64,000 nucleotides of DNA from Avedoeria sp964651245 (GTDB lineage Bacteria > Chloroflexota > Anaerolineae > Epilineales > Epilineaceae): NCBI GenBank assembly GCA_964651245.1, contig CAZYVI010000012.1, positions 62,001 through 126,000 on the forward strand. The letters run 5' to 3'. Under the pieces are notes generated by a model. That model ran no database searches, was not told where the DNA came from, and saw only the letters and a program-made list of their open reading frames with translations. Of the stretch, positions 26,938-35,316 are shown piece after piece; position 1 is the first letter of the stretch, and the number at the start of each line of letters is the position of its first letter. The position numbers were made by a program, and so were the translations under genes.

Positions 26938-29865
26938 TCACGAACGGGCGCGCGCGGCGCCCGCGGGGGTCCGTTCGGAGCGGTCGCCCCGGCCCGCCGC
27001 GGGCAGCCGCGCTTCGGCGGTGCCCACGGCGGCCGGGGTCGCTTGGATCGTCGGCCAGGCCGACGGCTCGGCGGTCGGCGCCGGCGGCTCGGTCGGCGCC
27101 GCGCCGGCGCCGACGGTCGGCTCGGGCGTCGTCGGCTCGGGCGTGGCGGTGGGCGCGGGCGGCGCGACCGTCGGCGATGCCGTCTCGGTCGGGCGCGCCT
27201 GGCCCAGGAACCGGACCTCGTCGGCCACGATGACCAGGATCTCGCGGTTCACCAGCCGGCCGCGGACCTCGACCCGCTGGCCCTTGGCCAGGCGTGCCAC
27301 GCCCTTGACGCGGCCCGCGTCGACCTCGACCGCCCACGACTGGTAGGCTTCGCTGTTGCGCTTGGCCCAGAGGTCGAAGCGCACGACGCGGCCGTTCTCC
27401 ATCGGGTCGCCGGTGACCGAGCCGATGAGCGAGACGCGCTCGCCGGTCTCGGCGCCCGCCGTAGCCGTGCCTTGCTCGCCGGTGATCACCGTCGCCAGGT
27501 TGGCCGTGCGCCCGCCGCAGACCCGGTAGTCGACGTGGACCTGGCCGCCGACACGGACCTCGCCGACGATGGTCGGCTTGGCCCCGTCCCGGTCGGGACC
27601 GAGCTGGAACTCCTCGGTCGTACCGCCGGCGAGCTCGATGACGAGCCGGTCGCCCGGGCGGTACTCGCGCACCAGCCCGATCGCGCGCGAGTTGCGGCAG
27701 CTGACGGGCTCGAAGCCCTCGAACGACAGCGCCACGCCGGTGCGCGCCATCGTGTCGAGCGGACCCTTGAGCCGTAGCTTGACGATGCCGTCGGTCTGGA
27801 CGCGACCGCGCTCGGCGGCGCTGAGGGCCGAGACGTCGATCTCGTAAGCGAGCCCGTCGAGGCGGTGGATGATCCGGCAGCGCCACTGGCCGCTGCCCGC
27901 CGCGGTCTCGTACACCTGCTGTACGCGGCCCTCGAAGTAGGGGTGGCGTACGCCGTTCTCGCCCTCGCCGGACGTGGTGGCCGTCTCGGTGGCCTCGGGC
28001 GTCGCGCTGGCCGGCGTCGTGACCGTCACGACCACGGTCGCCGTCGGCGCCGCGAGCGTCGGCGAGACCGACGGCGTCGCCGTCAGGGCCGCGGTCGCCT
28101 CGACCTCTGGCGTGAGCGTGACGGTGATCCCGGGCGTCGCGGCGAGGGTGGCCGTGGTGGTCGCGGTGGCGGTCAGCGGCAGCAGCGGGCCGACGTCCTT
28201 CACCGACACGCGCAGCGCCAGCGGCCGCTCGGCCTCGCCGGTGCGCACCCGCAGCTTGACCTCGACCCCCCGGGGCACGTCGGCCATCGAGTCGAGGCCG
28301 TCGGGAAGGTCGAAGCGCGTGTCGCCGGTGCGCCACGCCAGGCCGATGCTGCCCGGCGCGTCGTCGTCGAGCCGCGTGACCCACAGCGTGCCGAAGGGCT
28401 TCTCGTCGCCCTGGCTCTCGGTCTTGAACGCGTCGTAACGGGCGCTGAACGAGGTCTCCTCGGACCGCCCGTCGGCGTGGGCGCGCAACGTGTCGACGAG
28501 GCGCTCGGTCTGGATGCGCGCCCGCCGCGCCTCGCGGCGGGCGGCGTCCATGTCGAACGTGGTGAGCAGGAGCTGCGCGTCGCGGCTCCACTCCTTGACG
28601 GTATAGAGCGTGTCGCCCGGCAGCGCCGCCGCCACCGCCGGCACGCGGCCGGCCGTGCCGATGCTCAGCAGCGCCGCGGCCGCCATCGTGCCCAGCACGC
28701 CCAGCCGCAGCGCCAGCGGGCGCGGCGTGGCGCCGCCCCGCAGCCAGCGGCCCACCCGCGCGCCGACCGACGGCCGCGCCGTGGCGACCGCGGCGCGCTG
28801 GGCGCCCTCGACGGCGGCACGCTGCCGCTGCGCCTGAGCGGCGATGGCCAGGAAGCGCTCGCGGCCCGCCGCCAGGGCCGGCGCCGGCGCCGGCGCGGCG
28901 GCCGGAGCGAGCGTACCGGCCAACGCCACCAGCGCGCTCAGCTCGTCGAGCTGGCCGTCGGCGCCGGCCGCAGCCAGCGCGCCGGCCACCGGCGCCCCGA
29001 CGGCGGCCGCCGCCAGCCCGGCGTCCAGCGCCTCGGCCGCGGCCTGCTCGGTCGCCGCCGCGGCGGCCAGGAAGCGCGCGCGGCCGGCGGCCAGGTCCGG
29101 CGGCGCGACGGGCGCGGCCGCCGCGGCCAGCGACCGGGCGAAGGCGGCCAGCGCCTCCGGCGCGAAACCGCCCTCGGCACCGGCGTGCGCCACCTCGGCG
29201 CGGCCGACCGCCGGCGGGGCGGCCAGCGCGGCGTCGAGGGCGGCCGCGGCGTCGGCGTCGAGCGCCGCCGCGGCCGCCAGCAGCCGGTCGCGGCCCGCCG
29301 CCAGCGACGCCGACGGCGCCGCCGGCCGGGCGGTGCGCTCGGACTCGAGATCGTGGACGAGCGTGAGCAGCTCGACCAGGGTCGTGAGGTGTCGCGCCAG
29401 GGCGGCGCGGGACGGGGCGTCGACCGCCACGCCGGACAGCGCGGCGTCGATCGTGGCGCCACCGCGGACGGCGGCGATCGCGGTGTCGAGGGCGTCGGTC
29501 AGCCAGTCGTCGTCGGCGCCGGCCGGCGGCGCCAGCGGCACCGGCGGCTGGCCGCCGCCGCCGCCGCCCGGCGCGGCGGCCAGGTCAAACGGCTGGTGCG
29601 GGGCCGCGCCGTCGCGCAGGGCGCCGGCGGCGCTCAGGAACCGGTCGCGACCGGCGCGCATCCGCTCGGCCGAGGGCGCCGGGGCCGGCCGCGCGGCCGT
29701 CGCCAGCTGCTGCGCCAGGGCGGCCAGCGGTCGCAGCGCGTCCGCCATCGGGCCGCACTCGGCGAGCGCCAGCTCGAGGCTCGATCCACGTCGGAGGCGA
29801 TGGATGCAGGCATCGAGCGCGTCGCGCATGCCTGCCAAGCCCCCATGTCCGTTGCCAGTCGCCAT
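26938..29865 (-). CDS. DUF5667/DUF5666 protein, probable sigma-factor partner
   Basis: A 975-residue protein starting at the ATG at 29865. The first ~345 residues contain four copies of a helical unit, each ending in an AGRxRFL motif (near residues 71, 190, 260 and 333). A transmembrane helix follows at about 386-410, then a DUF5667 segment (LYTVKEWSRDAQLLL). A Thr-rich linker precedes two OB-like DUF5666 modules. This is the layout of membrane-spanning proteins encoded next to ECF sigma factors in Chloroflexota, where the cytoplasmic N-terminus is a likely anti-sigma region. It lacks the usual ZAS zinc motif. It lies 49 bases after the sigma gene on the same strand. Confidence 0.8.
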   Translation of the reverse strand: MATGNGHGGLAGMRDALDACIHRLRRGSSLELALAECGPMADALRPLAALAQQLATAARPAPAPSAERMRAGRDRFLSAAGALRDGAAPHQPFDLAAAPGGGGGGQPPVPLAPPAGADDDWLTDALDTAIAAVRGGATIDAALSGVAVDAPSRAALARHLTTLVELLTLVHDLESERTARPAAPSASLAAGRDRLLAAAAALDADAAAALDAALAAPPAVGRAEVAHAGAEGGFAPEALAAFARSLAAAAAPVAPPDLAAGRARFLAAAAATEQAAAEALDAGLAAAAVGAPVAGALAAAGADGQLDELSALVALAGTLAPAAAPAPAPALAAGRERFLAIAAQAQRQRAAVEGAQRAAVATARPSVGARVGRWLRGGATPRPLALRLGVLGTMAAAALLSIGTAGRVPAVAAALPGDTLYTVKEWSRDAQLLLTTFDMDAARREARRARIQTERLVDTLRAHADGRSEETSFSARYDAFKTESQGDEKPFGTLWVTRLDDDAPGSIGLAWRTGDTRFDLPDGLDSMADVPRGVEVKLRVRTGEAERPLALRVSVKDVGPLLPLTATATTTATLAATPGITVTLTPEVEATAALTATPSVSPTLAAPTATVVVTVTTPASATPEATETATTSGEGENGVRHPYFEGRVQQVYETAAGSGQWRCRIIHRLDGLAYEIDVSALSAAERGRVQTDGIVKLRLKGPLDTMARTGVALSFEGFEPVSCRNSRAIGLVREYRPGDRLVIELAGGTTEEFQLGPDRDGAKPTIVGEVRVGGQVHVDYRVCGGRTANLATVITGEQGTATAGAETGERVSLIGSVTGDPMENGRVVRFDLWAKRNSEAYQSWAVEVDAGRVKGVARLAKGQRVEVRGRLVNREILVIVADEVRFLGQARPTETASPTVAPPAPTATPEPTTPEPTVGAGAAPTEPPAPTAEPSAWPTIQATPAAVGTAEARLPAAGRGDRSERTPAGAARARS

Positions 29866-29914
29866 CGGTCCCCAGTCCCCCCGAATCGTCCAAGTCAGTC
29901 CAACAAGAACCCAA

Positions 29915-30496
29915 TCAAATCTCGGCTTCGGCTTCCGCCTCGACCGTGTCGAACCCTTCGCCGCCGACGACGCGCCGCAGCGCCGAGAGCGCGCGGTGCT
30001 GCAGGGCCTTGATGGCCCCCTCGGTCTTGCCCAGGATGTCGGCGACCTCGGCGTTGCTGAGGCCCTCGACGAATTTCAGGGCGACGACCTGCTGCTGCTC
30101 GTCGGTCAGGAAGCGCATCCCGATCTTGAGCTGGTGGGAGTGGAACAGCCCCTCGAACGTGCTCGCGAAGCTCTCGGCCGCCATCCAGCGCTCGTCGAGC
30201 TCGACCCCGTCGCGCTTTTTGGCGCGCCGGAAGTGGTCGACGACGAGGTTGTGGGCGATCCGGTACAGCCACCCCTGCAGGCTGGTGTTCCAGCCGCGGT
30301 CCGTCCGCAGCGCCTCGAGCATCCGCACGAAGACGTCGCTGGTCAGATCCTCCGACAACGCGCTGTTGCCGGTGCGGTGGTAGATGTAGCTGTAGATCTT
30401 GCCCGCGTACCGATCGTAGATGTCGGCCAGGGCCGCCGGCTCCAGCACTTCGGCCTGCCGGCGCAGCATCGCTTCGCTCACGTGGCGTTCTCCCAT
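29915..30496 (-). CDS. ECF-type RNA polymerase sigma factor
   Basis: A 193-residue sigma factor. Region 2 spans about residues 15-95 with the segment SLQGWLYRIAHNLVVDHFRR, the typical 2.3-2.4 helix. Region 4 spans about 128-180 with ALKFVEGLSNAEVADILG, the helix-turn-helix that reads the -35 element. The C-terminus is a short acidic tail (VEAEAEAEI). There is no region 1 or 3. It heads a co-directional set of exported proteins (29865 to 22225) and probably controls envelope-related genes, inferred from position. Confidence 0.92.
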   Translation of the reverse strand: MGERHVSEAMLRRQAEVLEPAALADIYDRYAGKIYSYIYHRTGNSALSEDLTSDVFVRMLEALRTDRGWNTSLQGWLYRIAHNLVVDHFRRAKKRDGVELDERWMAAESFASTFEGLFHSHQLKIGMRFLTDEQQQVVALKFVEGLSNAEVADILGKTEGAIKALQHRALSALRRVVGGEGFDTVEAEAEAEI

Positions 30497-30576
30497 CCGG
30501 TTCGCGCATTAAGACGCGGCGAAGCGCGGATGGATACGCGGCGCCGTTTCGGGCGCCGGGCGCGGTTCGCCGTCCG

Positions 30577-31899
30577 TTAGCGCCCCGCCGCCGCAGCCGT
30601 GGCGTCGGGCTTGGGCCAGAGGATGTCCCAGGGCGCGCCGAGCGTGGCCGGCAGGTAGATCGCGTGCTCGATCTCGGCCGCGACGTCGGCGATGCTGCGC
30701 GCGAACACGCCCGCCTGGCCGGTGGCGAAGACGAGGTCGCAGGCGCCGTCGATCCGGGCGGTGGCCAGGCCGTCGACGTAGGGCGCGATGCGCACGCCGG
30801 GCGCGGTCGGGCTCGGCGGCAGGCTCAACCGGTGCCAACGGCCACCGGCGTCGCGCGACACGAACAGGCCGAGGCCCCATGCCGACGCCCACACCCAGCC
30901 GCCGGCCGGCCCGGTGGCCACCGCCGGCACGGCCAAGTCGCGGAACGGGGTGCCGGGCGCGGCGCTCGTCTGGCCGTCCGGATAGCCGGTCCAGGTCGTG
31001 CCGCCGTCGCGCGACTGGCGCAGGCCGAAGCGGCCCGCGACGTCGCTGGCCGGCCTGGTGACGGACGGCCGCAGCCCGGCGTAGACGAACGACGTGTCGA
31101 CCGGGTCGACCGCCACCGCCTGGACGGTCCGGCCGCGCAGCTCGGCGTCGCCGACCGGCCGCCAGCGACCCGGCGCCGCCGTGGCCGCGCCGTCGAGCGC
31201 CCAGATGCCGTCGCCGTCCTTCGACGCCCAGAGCCGCCCGGCGCCGTCGAGCGCCAGGTCCCAGAAGTAGCCGCTGCCGAACGGGTCGTCGTCGGCCGCC
31301 AGCGGCTGCCAGGCGCCGTCCGCCTGCTGCCGCCAGACGACGGCGTGCCCGGCTTCCAGCCCGGCGGCGGCGTCGCTGGCCAGGTCGGTGGCCGCAGCGT
31401 ATGTCGTCGCTGCGCCGGCCTCGACGGCGGTGACCAGCCGGCGGTCGAGGCCGACCGCCCCCAGCGCGCCGTCCGGCGCGGCATGGACGACGCCGCCGGC
31501 GCTCAGCCCGGCGGCCAGGAGGCCGCTGTCGGGCCGGACGGCGATGGCGCGCACGGCCTTGGTCGCGGCGTCGAAGGCGCTCAGCGGCTGCAGCGTCAGC
31601 GCGTCGAGCTGGATCGCCCACACGGCGTGGTCGGCCTGCACGCTGCCGCCGTCGGTGCGGTACATCGCGGCGTAGAGCCGCTGCCGCCCCGCGGCGCCAT
31701 CCACCGCCAGCGATTGGGCGGCGATGGCCGGCGGCAGCGCGACCTGCTGCCAGCCGCGGCTCGTGCAGGCCGCCAGCGGCGACGCCGGCGCGGCCGCGGC
31801 CGGCCCCGCCGGCGCCCACCGGCCGTGCGCCACCGCCGCGGCGACGACCGCCGCGGCGGCCGCCAGCGCCACCGGCCGCCGCCCGCGCGCGCCCGTCAC
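30577..31899 (-). CDS. secreted beta-propeller protein
   Basis: The GTG at 31899 overlaps the upstream stop as GTGA, giving 440 residues. An Ala-rich signal helix covers about residues 8-30. The body has propeller-like strands (RLWASKDGDGIWALDG, QSRDGGTTWTGYP, VSRDAGGRWHRL), of which SRDGGxTW is the Asp-box of BNR/sialidase-fold proteins. The C-terminal region contains EHAIYLPATLG, again the YLP motif. No catalytic residues of sialidases are recognisable, so a binding or structural role is more likely. Followed after 80 bases by the sigma-factor gene. Confidence 0.75.
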   Translation of the reverse strand: MTGARGRRPVALAAAAAVVAAAVAHGRWAPAGPAAAAPASPLAACTSRGWQQVALPPAIAAQSLAVDGAAGRQRLYAAMYRTDGGSVQADHAVWAIQLDALTLQPLSAFDAATKAVRAIAVRPDSGLLAAGLSAGGVVHAAPDGALGAVGLDRRLVTAVEAGAATTYAAATDLASDAAAGLEAGHAVVWRQQADGAWQPLAADDDPFGSGYFWDLALDGAGRLWASKDGDGIWALDGAATAAPGRWRPVGDAELRGRTVQAVAVDPVDTSFVYAGLRPSVTRPASDVAGRFGLRQSRDGGTTWTGYPDGQTSAAPGTPFRDLAVPAVATGPAGGWVWASAWGLGLFVSRDAGGRWHRLSLPPSPTAPGVRIAPYVDGLATARIDGACDLVFATGQAGVFARSIADVAAEIEHAIYLPATLGAPWDILWPKPDATAAAAGR

Positions 31900-34800
31900 G
31901 GGCCGACCACGGGGGTGGCGAATGGGACGTACGTCGTCGGCGTCACGGTCGGGAAGGCCGGCGTGGCGGACGGTGGGCGGGCGGTGGGCACGAGGCCGGC
32001 GGTAGGCGCCGGGGTCGCGCTGGCCGGCGGCGTCGCCGTCGGGACCGGGACCGGCGTGTCGTACTTCGGGATCGTCCAGAGGCGGTAGGGGCGCGAGGCG
32101 TCGATGGCGCCCAGCGTGTAGACCGCCACGTAGACCGTCGTGCGGGTGGTCACCACCGGCCAGTCGAAGCGCTCGGTGGCGTCGCCGTCGCGGTTGCGGT
32201 AGTTGTACTGGTCGCACGTCACGGCCGACTTCCACGGGCCGACGATGATGTCGTAGTCCATGTCGTCGGGCGGCCGCATCTCGGAGCGGTACTCGACGCC
32301 CGGCTCGAGCTCGAACTTGTAGTAGTCGCGGCTGCTCGTCGTGTTGCCGGTCAGCGGCGCCACGACCTCCTCGCCGATCCCGACCAGGATCGACGAGAGG
32401 CAGCTGTTGTTGAACTGGTAGCTGTCCTTCATCGGCGTCGGGGTCCGGGTCGGGGTGGCGGTGGCCTTGGGCGTCGCCGTCGGGACCGGCGTCGAGGTGC
32501 CGCGGTCGAACATCGTCACCCCGAGCTCGTACGTGGCGCCGCCGCCGGCCGAGGGGCCGCGGTTGTCGACGGTGACGATCACCTGGCCGTCGCCGCCGGC
32601 CTGGAACACGACCTCGGACTCGAACGTCAGCGCCGAGGCGTCGTCGCTCCAGCAGCCGAAGGTGTCGTTCCACGGCGTGCAGCTCGTGCCGCCGGGCAGG
32701 TCGCCCACCGCCAGGACGGTGTCGACGCCGCTGGCCAGGCCGCGGGTGAAGACGCGGTACCACCGGCCGCCCTTCACCGGGAAGGTCGCCAGGTCGATGT
32801 CGAAGTCGCTGCAGAAGTTGTGGGTCTGGGTCGCGGCGTTGTCGCCGATGCCCACCAGGATCGGCTTCTGCTGGCCGCGGCTGGTGTCGGGCTCGTAGTC
32901 GTCGGGTTCGGCGCAGACGCGCGAGCCCTCGCCGGGCCGCGGCGTCGGCGGGATCGGCGTTGGAAACGGCGTGTTGGACGGCGCCGGCGTGGGCGTCGGC
33001 GCGTCGCCCGGCGTGGCCGACGGGCCGAGGACGGACGGCTCGGTCGGCAGGATGAGCTGCGGGGTCGGCGTCGGGATCGGCGTCGGCGGCGCCACCTGGT
33101 GCCAGTCGCTGCCGACCGCGGTCTCGCCCGTGGTCAGGTTCTTCACGACGATGGCGTAGTTCGGGCCGACCGGCCACTGGTCGTTGAACGCCACCGGCGC
33201 CGAGAACGTGCCGTCGTCCTGGGCCGTGATCTGGGTGATCGGGATCGCCCGCCACTCCGACGGGGGCAGGTTGGCCTGGCGCTGGGCGATGCCCACCGCC
33301 AACGACGCGCCGGGCGTCCAGCCCTCGCCGCCGATGAGCGGCGCGCGCGGCGCCGAGAGGTCGACGGTGACCGTCCCGCCGGGCGCCTGCGGCGTGCCCT
33401 CGAGCTTGGGCGTCACGGCGCGCAGCTCGCGCGCATCGACGACCGGCGACGCCGGGTCGGCGCTGTTCAGCTGGCCGTAGGCCACGATCGACTGGCCCGG
33501 CACGAGCGCCGTCGGGTCGACCTCGGCGCCGTCGGCCACGACGCGGGTGAGGCCCGGCTGGATCCGGATCGCCGCGCCGTCCTCGAGCGTCACGAGGCCG
33601 GTGTCGGCGTCGTAGCTGGCCAGGACGCCCTCGAACCGGCCCTCGGCGGGGTTGAGGAGCGCCAGCTCCTTGCCGTTGGGCCCGTCGAGGCAGGTCGGGC
33701 AGTTGTGCTCGCCGCTGGCGCGCTCGAGCAGGGCGACCGAGGCGGCCGGCACGCGGTAGACCGTGGCGTGCGGCCGGTCGGCGGCGCGGGCGGTCTCGCT
33801 CGGGAAGAAGACGAAGTAGCTGTCGGCGGTGGCCAGCAGGTGCCGCGCGCAGAAGTCGCGCGGGTTGAGCTGCTGCGCGAACTCCGTCAGCCGGCTGTCG
33901 ACCGCGGCGACGGACGCAGCGCGCGTCACGCCGCCGCCGACGCCGGTCGCGCCGGCCGCGGCGTCGGCCAGGTGGCCGACCGGCTGGACGCGGGCCAGGC
34001 GGCCGCCGTCGCACATGTCGCGCTCGGCGAACACCCGGCCGGCGCCGGTCAGGACCGTCGCCAGGCCGAGCACGACGCCGACCGTGGCCAGGCCGAAGCG
34101 GCGGTGCTCGAGCTCGGTCAGCGGACCATGCCGGGCCACGACGCGGCTGCCGCGCAGCTGGCCGATCGCCGCGTTGAGGGCCGGGTAGCGCAGCCGCCAG
34201 CCGGCCGGCGGCTGCCAAGCCACGAAGCGGATGCACGCCAGCCGGTAGAGCGTCCACAGCGGCACCGTCAGCGCCGCCGCGACGGCGGCCAGGCCCAGCC
34301 GGGTCCAGAGGCCGCCGCTGGCCCACAGCGCGAAGACGGCGCCGAGCCAGCCGCGCACGGGCAGCGAGCGCCCGACGGCGCCGCCGGCCTGCACCGCCGG
34401 CGGGATCAGCAGGAAGAAGCCGACGAAGAAGGCTGCGAACAGCCCGACGACGACCATCGGCCGCCCCGGCGAGCGCACCGTGTCGCGCAGCAGCCGCTGG
34501 GCGAGGAGGTAGCAGCCGAACGGCACGGCGGCGAACAGCGCCGCCGCCAGCAGGAGCGCGATGAGGATGACCGGGCTGGCCAGGAGCGTCGCCGCCGTCA
34601 GGCCCAGCACGTCGACGATGCCGCTCACCAGGTTGGCGGGGTCGGTGAAGGTGATGAGCCCCGGGTCGTCGAGCTCGAAGCCCGTCACGAAGTAGGCGCG
34701 GCGGTAGAGCCAGCCCCAGAACTGGGCCAAGACCACGAGCGCCAGCCCGAGCCCGATCAGGGTCGCGGGCGTCAGCGCCGGCAGCCATGCCAACGCCCCC

Positions 34801-35270
34801 CCCTCGGCCCGCGCCGCCGCCCAGGCCGCGCCGAGCCGGCCGCCGGCCCCGCCGCCGGCGACGGCGGCGCCCGCGGGCGCGCCGCGCGGCGCCCGGCCGC
34901 GGCGCTCGACGTAGGCCGTGCCGAGGTTGACGCTGTCGACGACGGCGCCCTCGAGCTTGGCCTCGGTGAGGTCGGCGCCGGTCACGTCGGCCCAGGCCAG
35001 GTTGACGCGGCCGAGGTCGGCTTGCCGCAGGTTGGCGCCGCGCAGGACCGACCACCGGGCGTCCGCCTGCCGTAGCACGGTGGCGTGCAGGTCGGCGCCC
35101 TCGAGGATCGTCCAGCGCAGGTCGGCGTTCGTCAGGTCGGCGCGGCTGAGGTCGGCGCCGCGCAGGTTGAGGCTCGAGAGATCCACGCCCCGCAGATCGA
35201 GCCCCGAGAGGTCGACCACGCCCTGGGTCTGCTCGATGCGCTCGATGATCTGTTCGCGCGAAAGGGTCAT
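31896..35270 (-). CDS. pentapeptide-repeat, multi-helix membrane protein with PPC domains
   Basis: Starting from the ATG at 35270 (AAAGG ribosome site about 12 bases upstream) this is 1124 residues. Residues 15-110 are pentapeptide repeats (LSGLDLRGVDLSSLNL, then ADLSRADLTNADL), forming a right-handed beta-helix. Five or more hydrophobic helices follow between about 145 and 400. The C-terminal half is exported: Thr/Pro linkers alternate with two pre-peptidase C-type modules (YYKFELEPGVEYRSEM and RWYRVFTRGLASGVD). The joining of a cytoplasmic pentapeptide domain to a secreted PPC region in one chain is unusual. Function unknown. Confidence 0.8.
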   Translation of the reverse strand: MTLSREQIIERIEQTQGVVDLSGLDLRGVDLSSLNLRGADLSRADLTNADLRWTILEGADLHATVLRQADARWSVLRGANLRQADLGRVNLAWADVTGADLTEAKLEGAVVDSVNLGTAYVERRGRAPRGAPAGAAVAGGGAGGRLGAAWAAARAEGGALAWLPALTPATLIGLGLALVVLAQFWGWLYRRAYFVTGFELDDPGLITFTDPANLVSGIVDVLGLTAATLLASPVILIALLLAAALFAAVPFGCYLLAQRLLRDTVRSPGRPMVVVGLFAAFFVGFFLLIPPAVQAGGAVGRSLPVRGWLGAVFALWASGGLWTRLGLAAVAAALTVPLWTLYRLACIRFVAWQPPAGWRLRYPALNAAIGQLRGSRVVARHGPLTELEHRRFGLATVGVVLGLATVLTGAGRVFAERDMCDGGRLARVQPVGHLADAAAGATGVGGGVTRAASVAAVDSRLTEFAQQLNPRDFCARHLLATADSYFVFFPSETARAADRPHATVYRVPAASVALLERASGEHNCPTCLDGPNGKELALLNPAEGRFEGVLASYDADTGLVTLEDGAAIRIQPGLTRVVADGAEVDPTALVPGQSIVAYGQLNSADPASPVVDARELRAVTPKLEGTPQAPGGTVTVDLSAPRAPLIGGEGWTPGASLAVGIAQRQANLPPSEWRAIPITQITAQDDGTFSAPVAFNDQWPVGPNYAIVVKNLTTGETAVGSDWHQVAPPTPIPTPTPQLILPTEPSVLGPSATPGDAPTPTPAPSNTPFPTPIPPTPRPGEGSRVCAEPDDYEPDTSRGQQKPILVGIGDNAATQTHNFCSDFDIDLATFPVKGGRWYRVFTRGLASGVDTVLAVGDLPGGTSCTPWNDTFGCWSDDASALTFESEVVFQAGGDGQVIVTVDNRGPSAGGGATYELGVTMFDRGTSTPVPTATPKATATPTRTPTPMKDSYQFNNSCLSSILVGIGEEVVAPLTGNTTSSRDYYKFELEPGVEYRSEMRPPDDMDYDIIVGPWKSAVTCDQYNYRNRDGDATERFDWPVVTTRTTVYVAVYTLGAIDASRPYRLWTIPKYDTPVPVPTATPPASATPAPTAGLVPTARPPSATPAFPTVTPTTYVPFATPVVGP

Positions 35271-35299
35271 GGATCCGTTGCCTTTGGCATCGGGGCGGG

Positions 35300-35305
35300 A
35301 TGATA
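35300..35305 (-). promoter_or_regulatory. -10 box TATCAT for the pentapeptide gene
   Basis: On the minus strand TGTGCTATCAT reads from about 35309 to 35300. Transcription would start near 35293. The first ATG downstream (35290) opens a seven-codon frame whose stop overlaps the real start at 35270 as ATGA. Confidence 0.5.
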
Positions 35306-35316
35306 GCACACGCTCT

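Noticed and set aside
22489..27233. Long plus-strand frames opposite the sigma-cluster genes
   Set aside because: Low-complexity Arg/Gly/Ala translations with no motif; the minus-strand genes have signal peptides, domains and overlaps.
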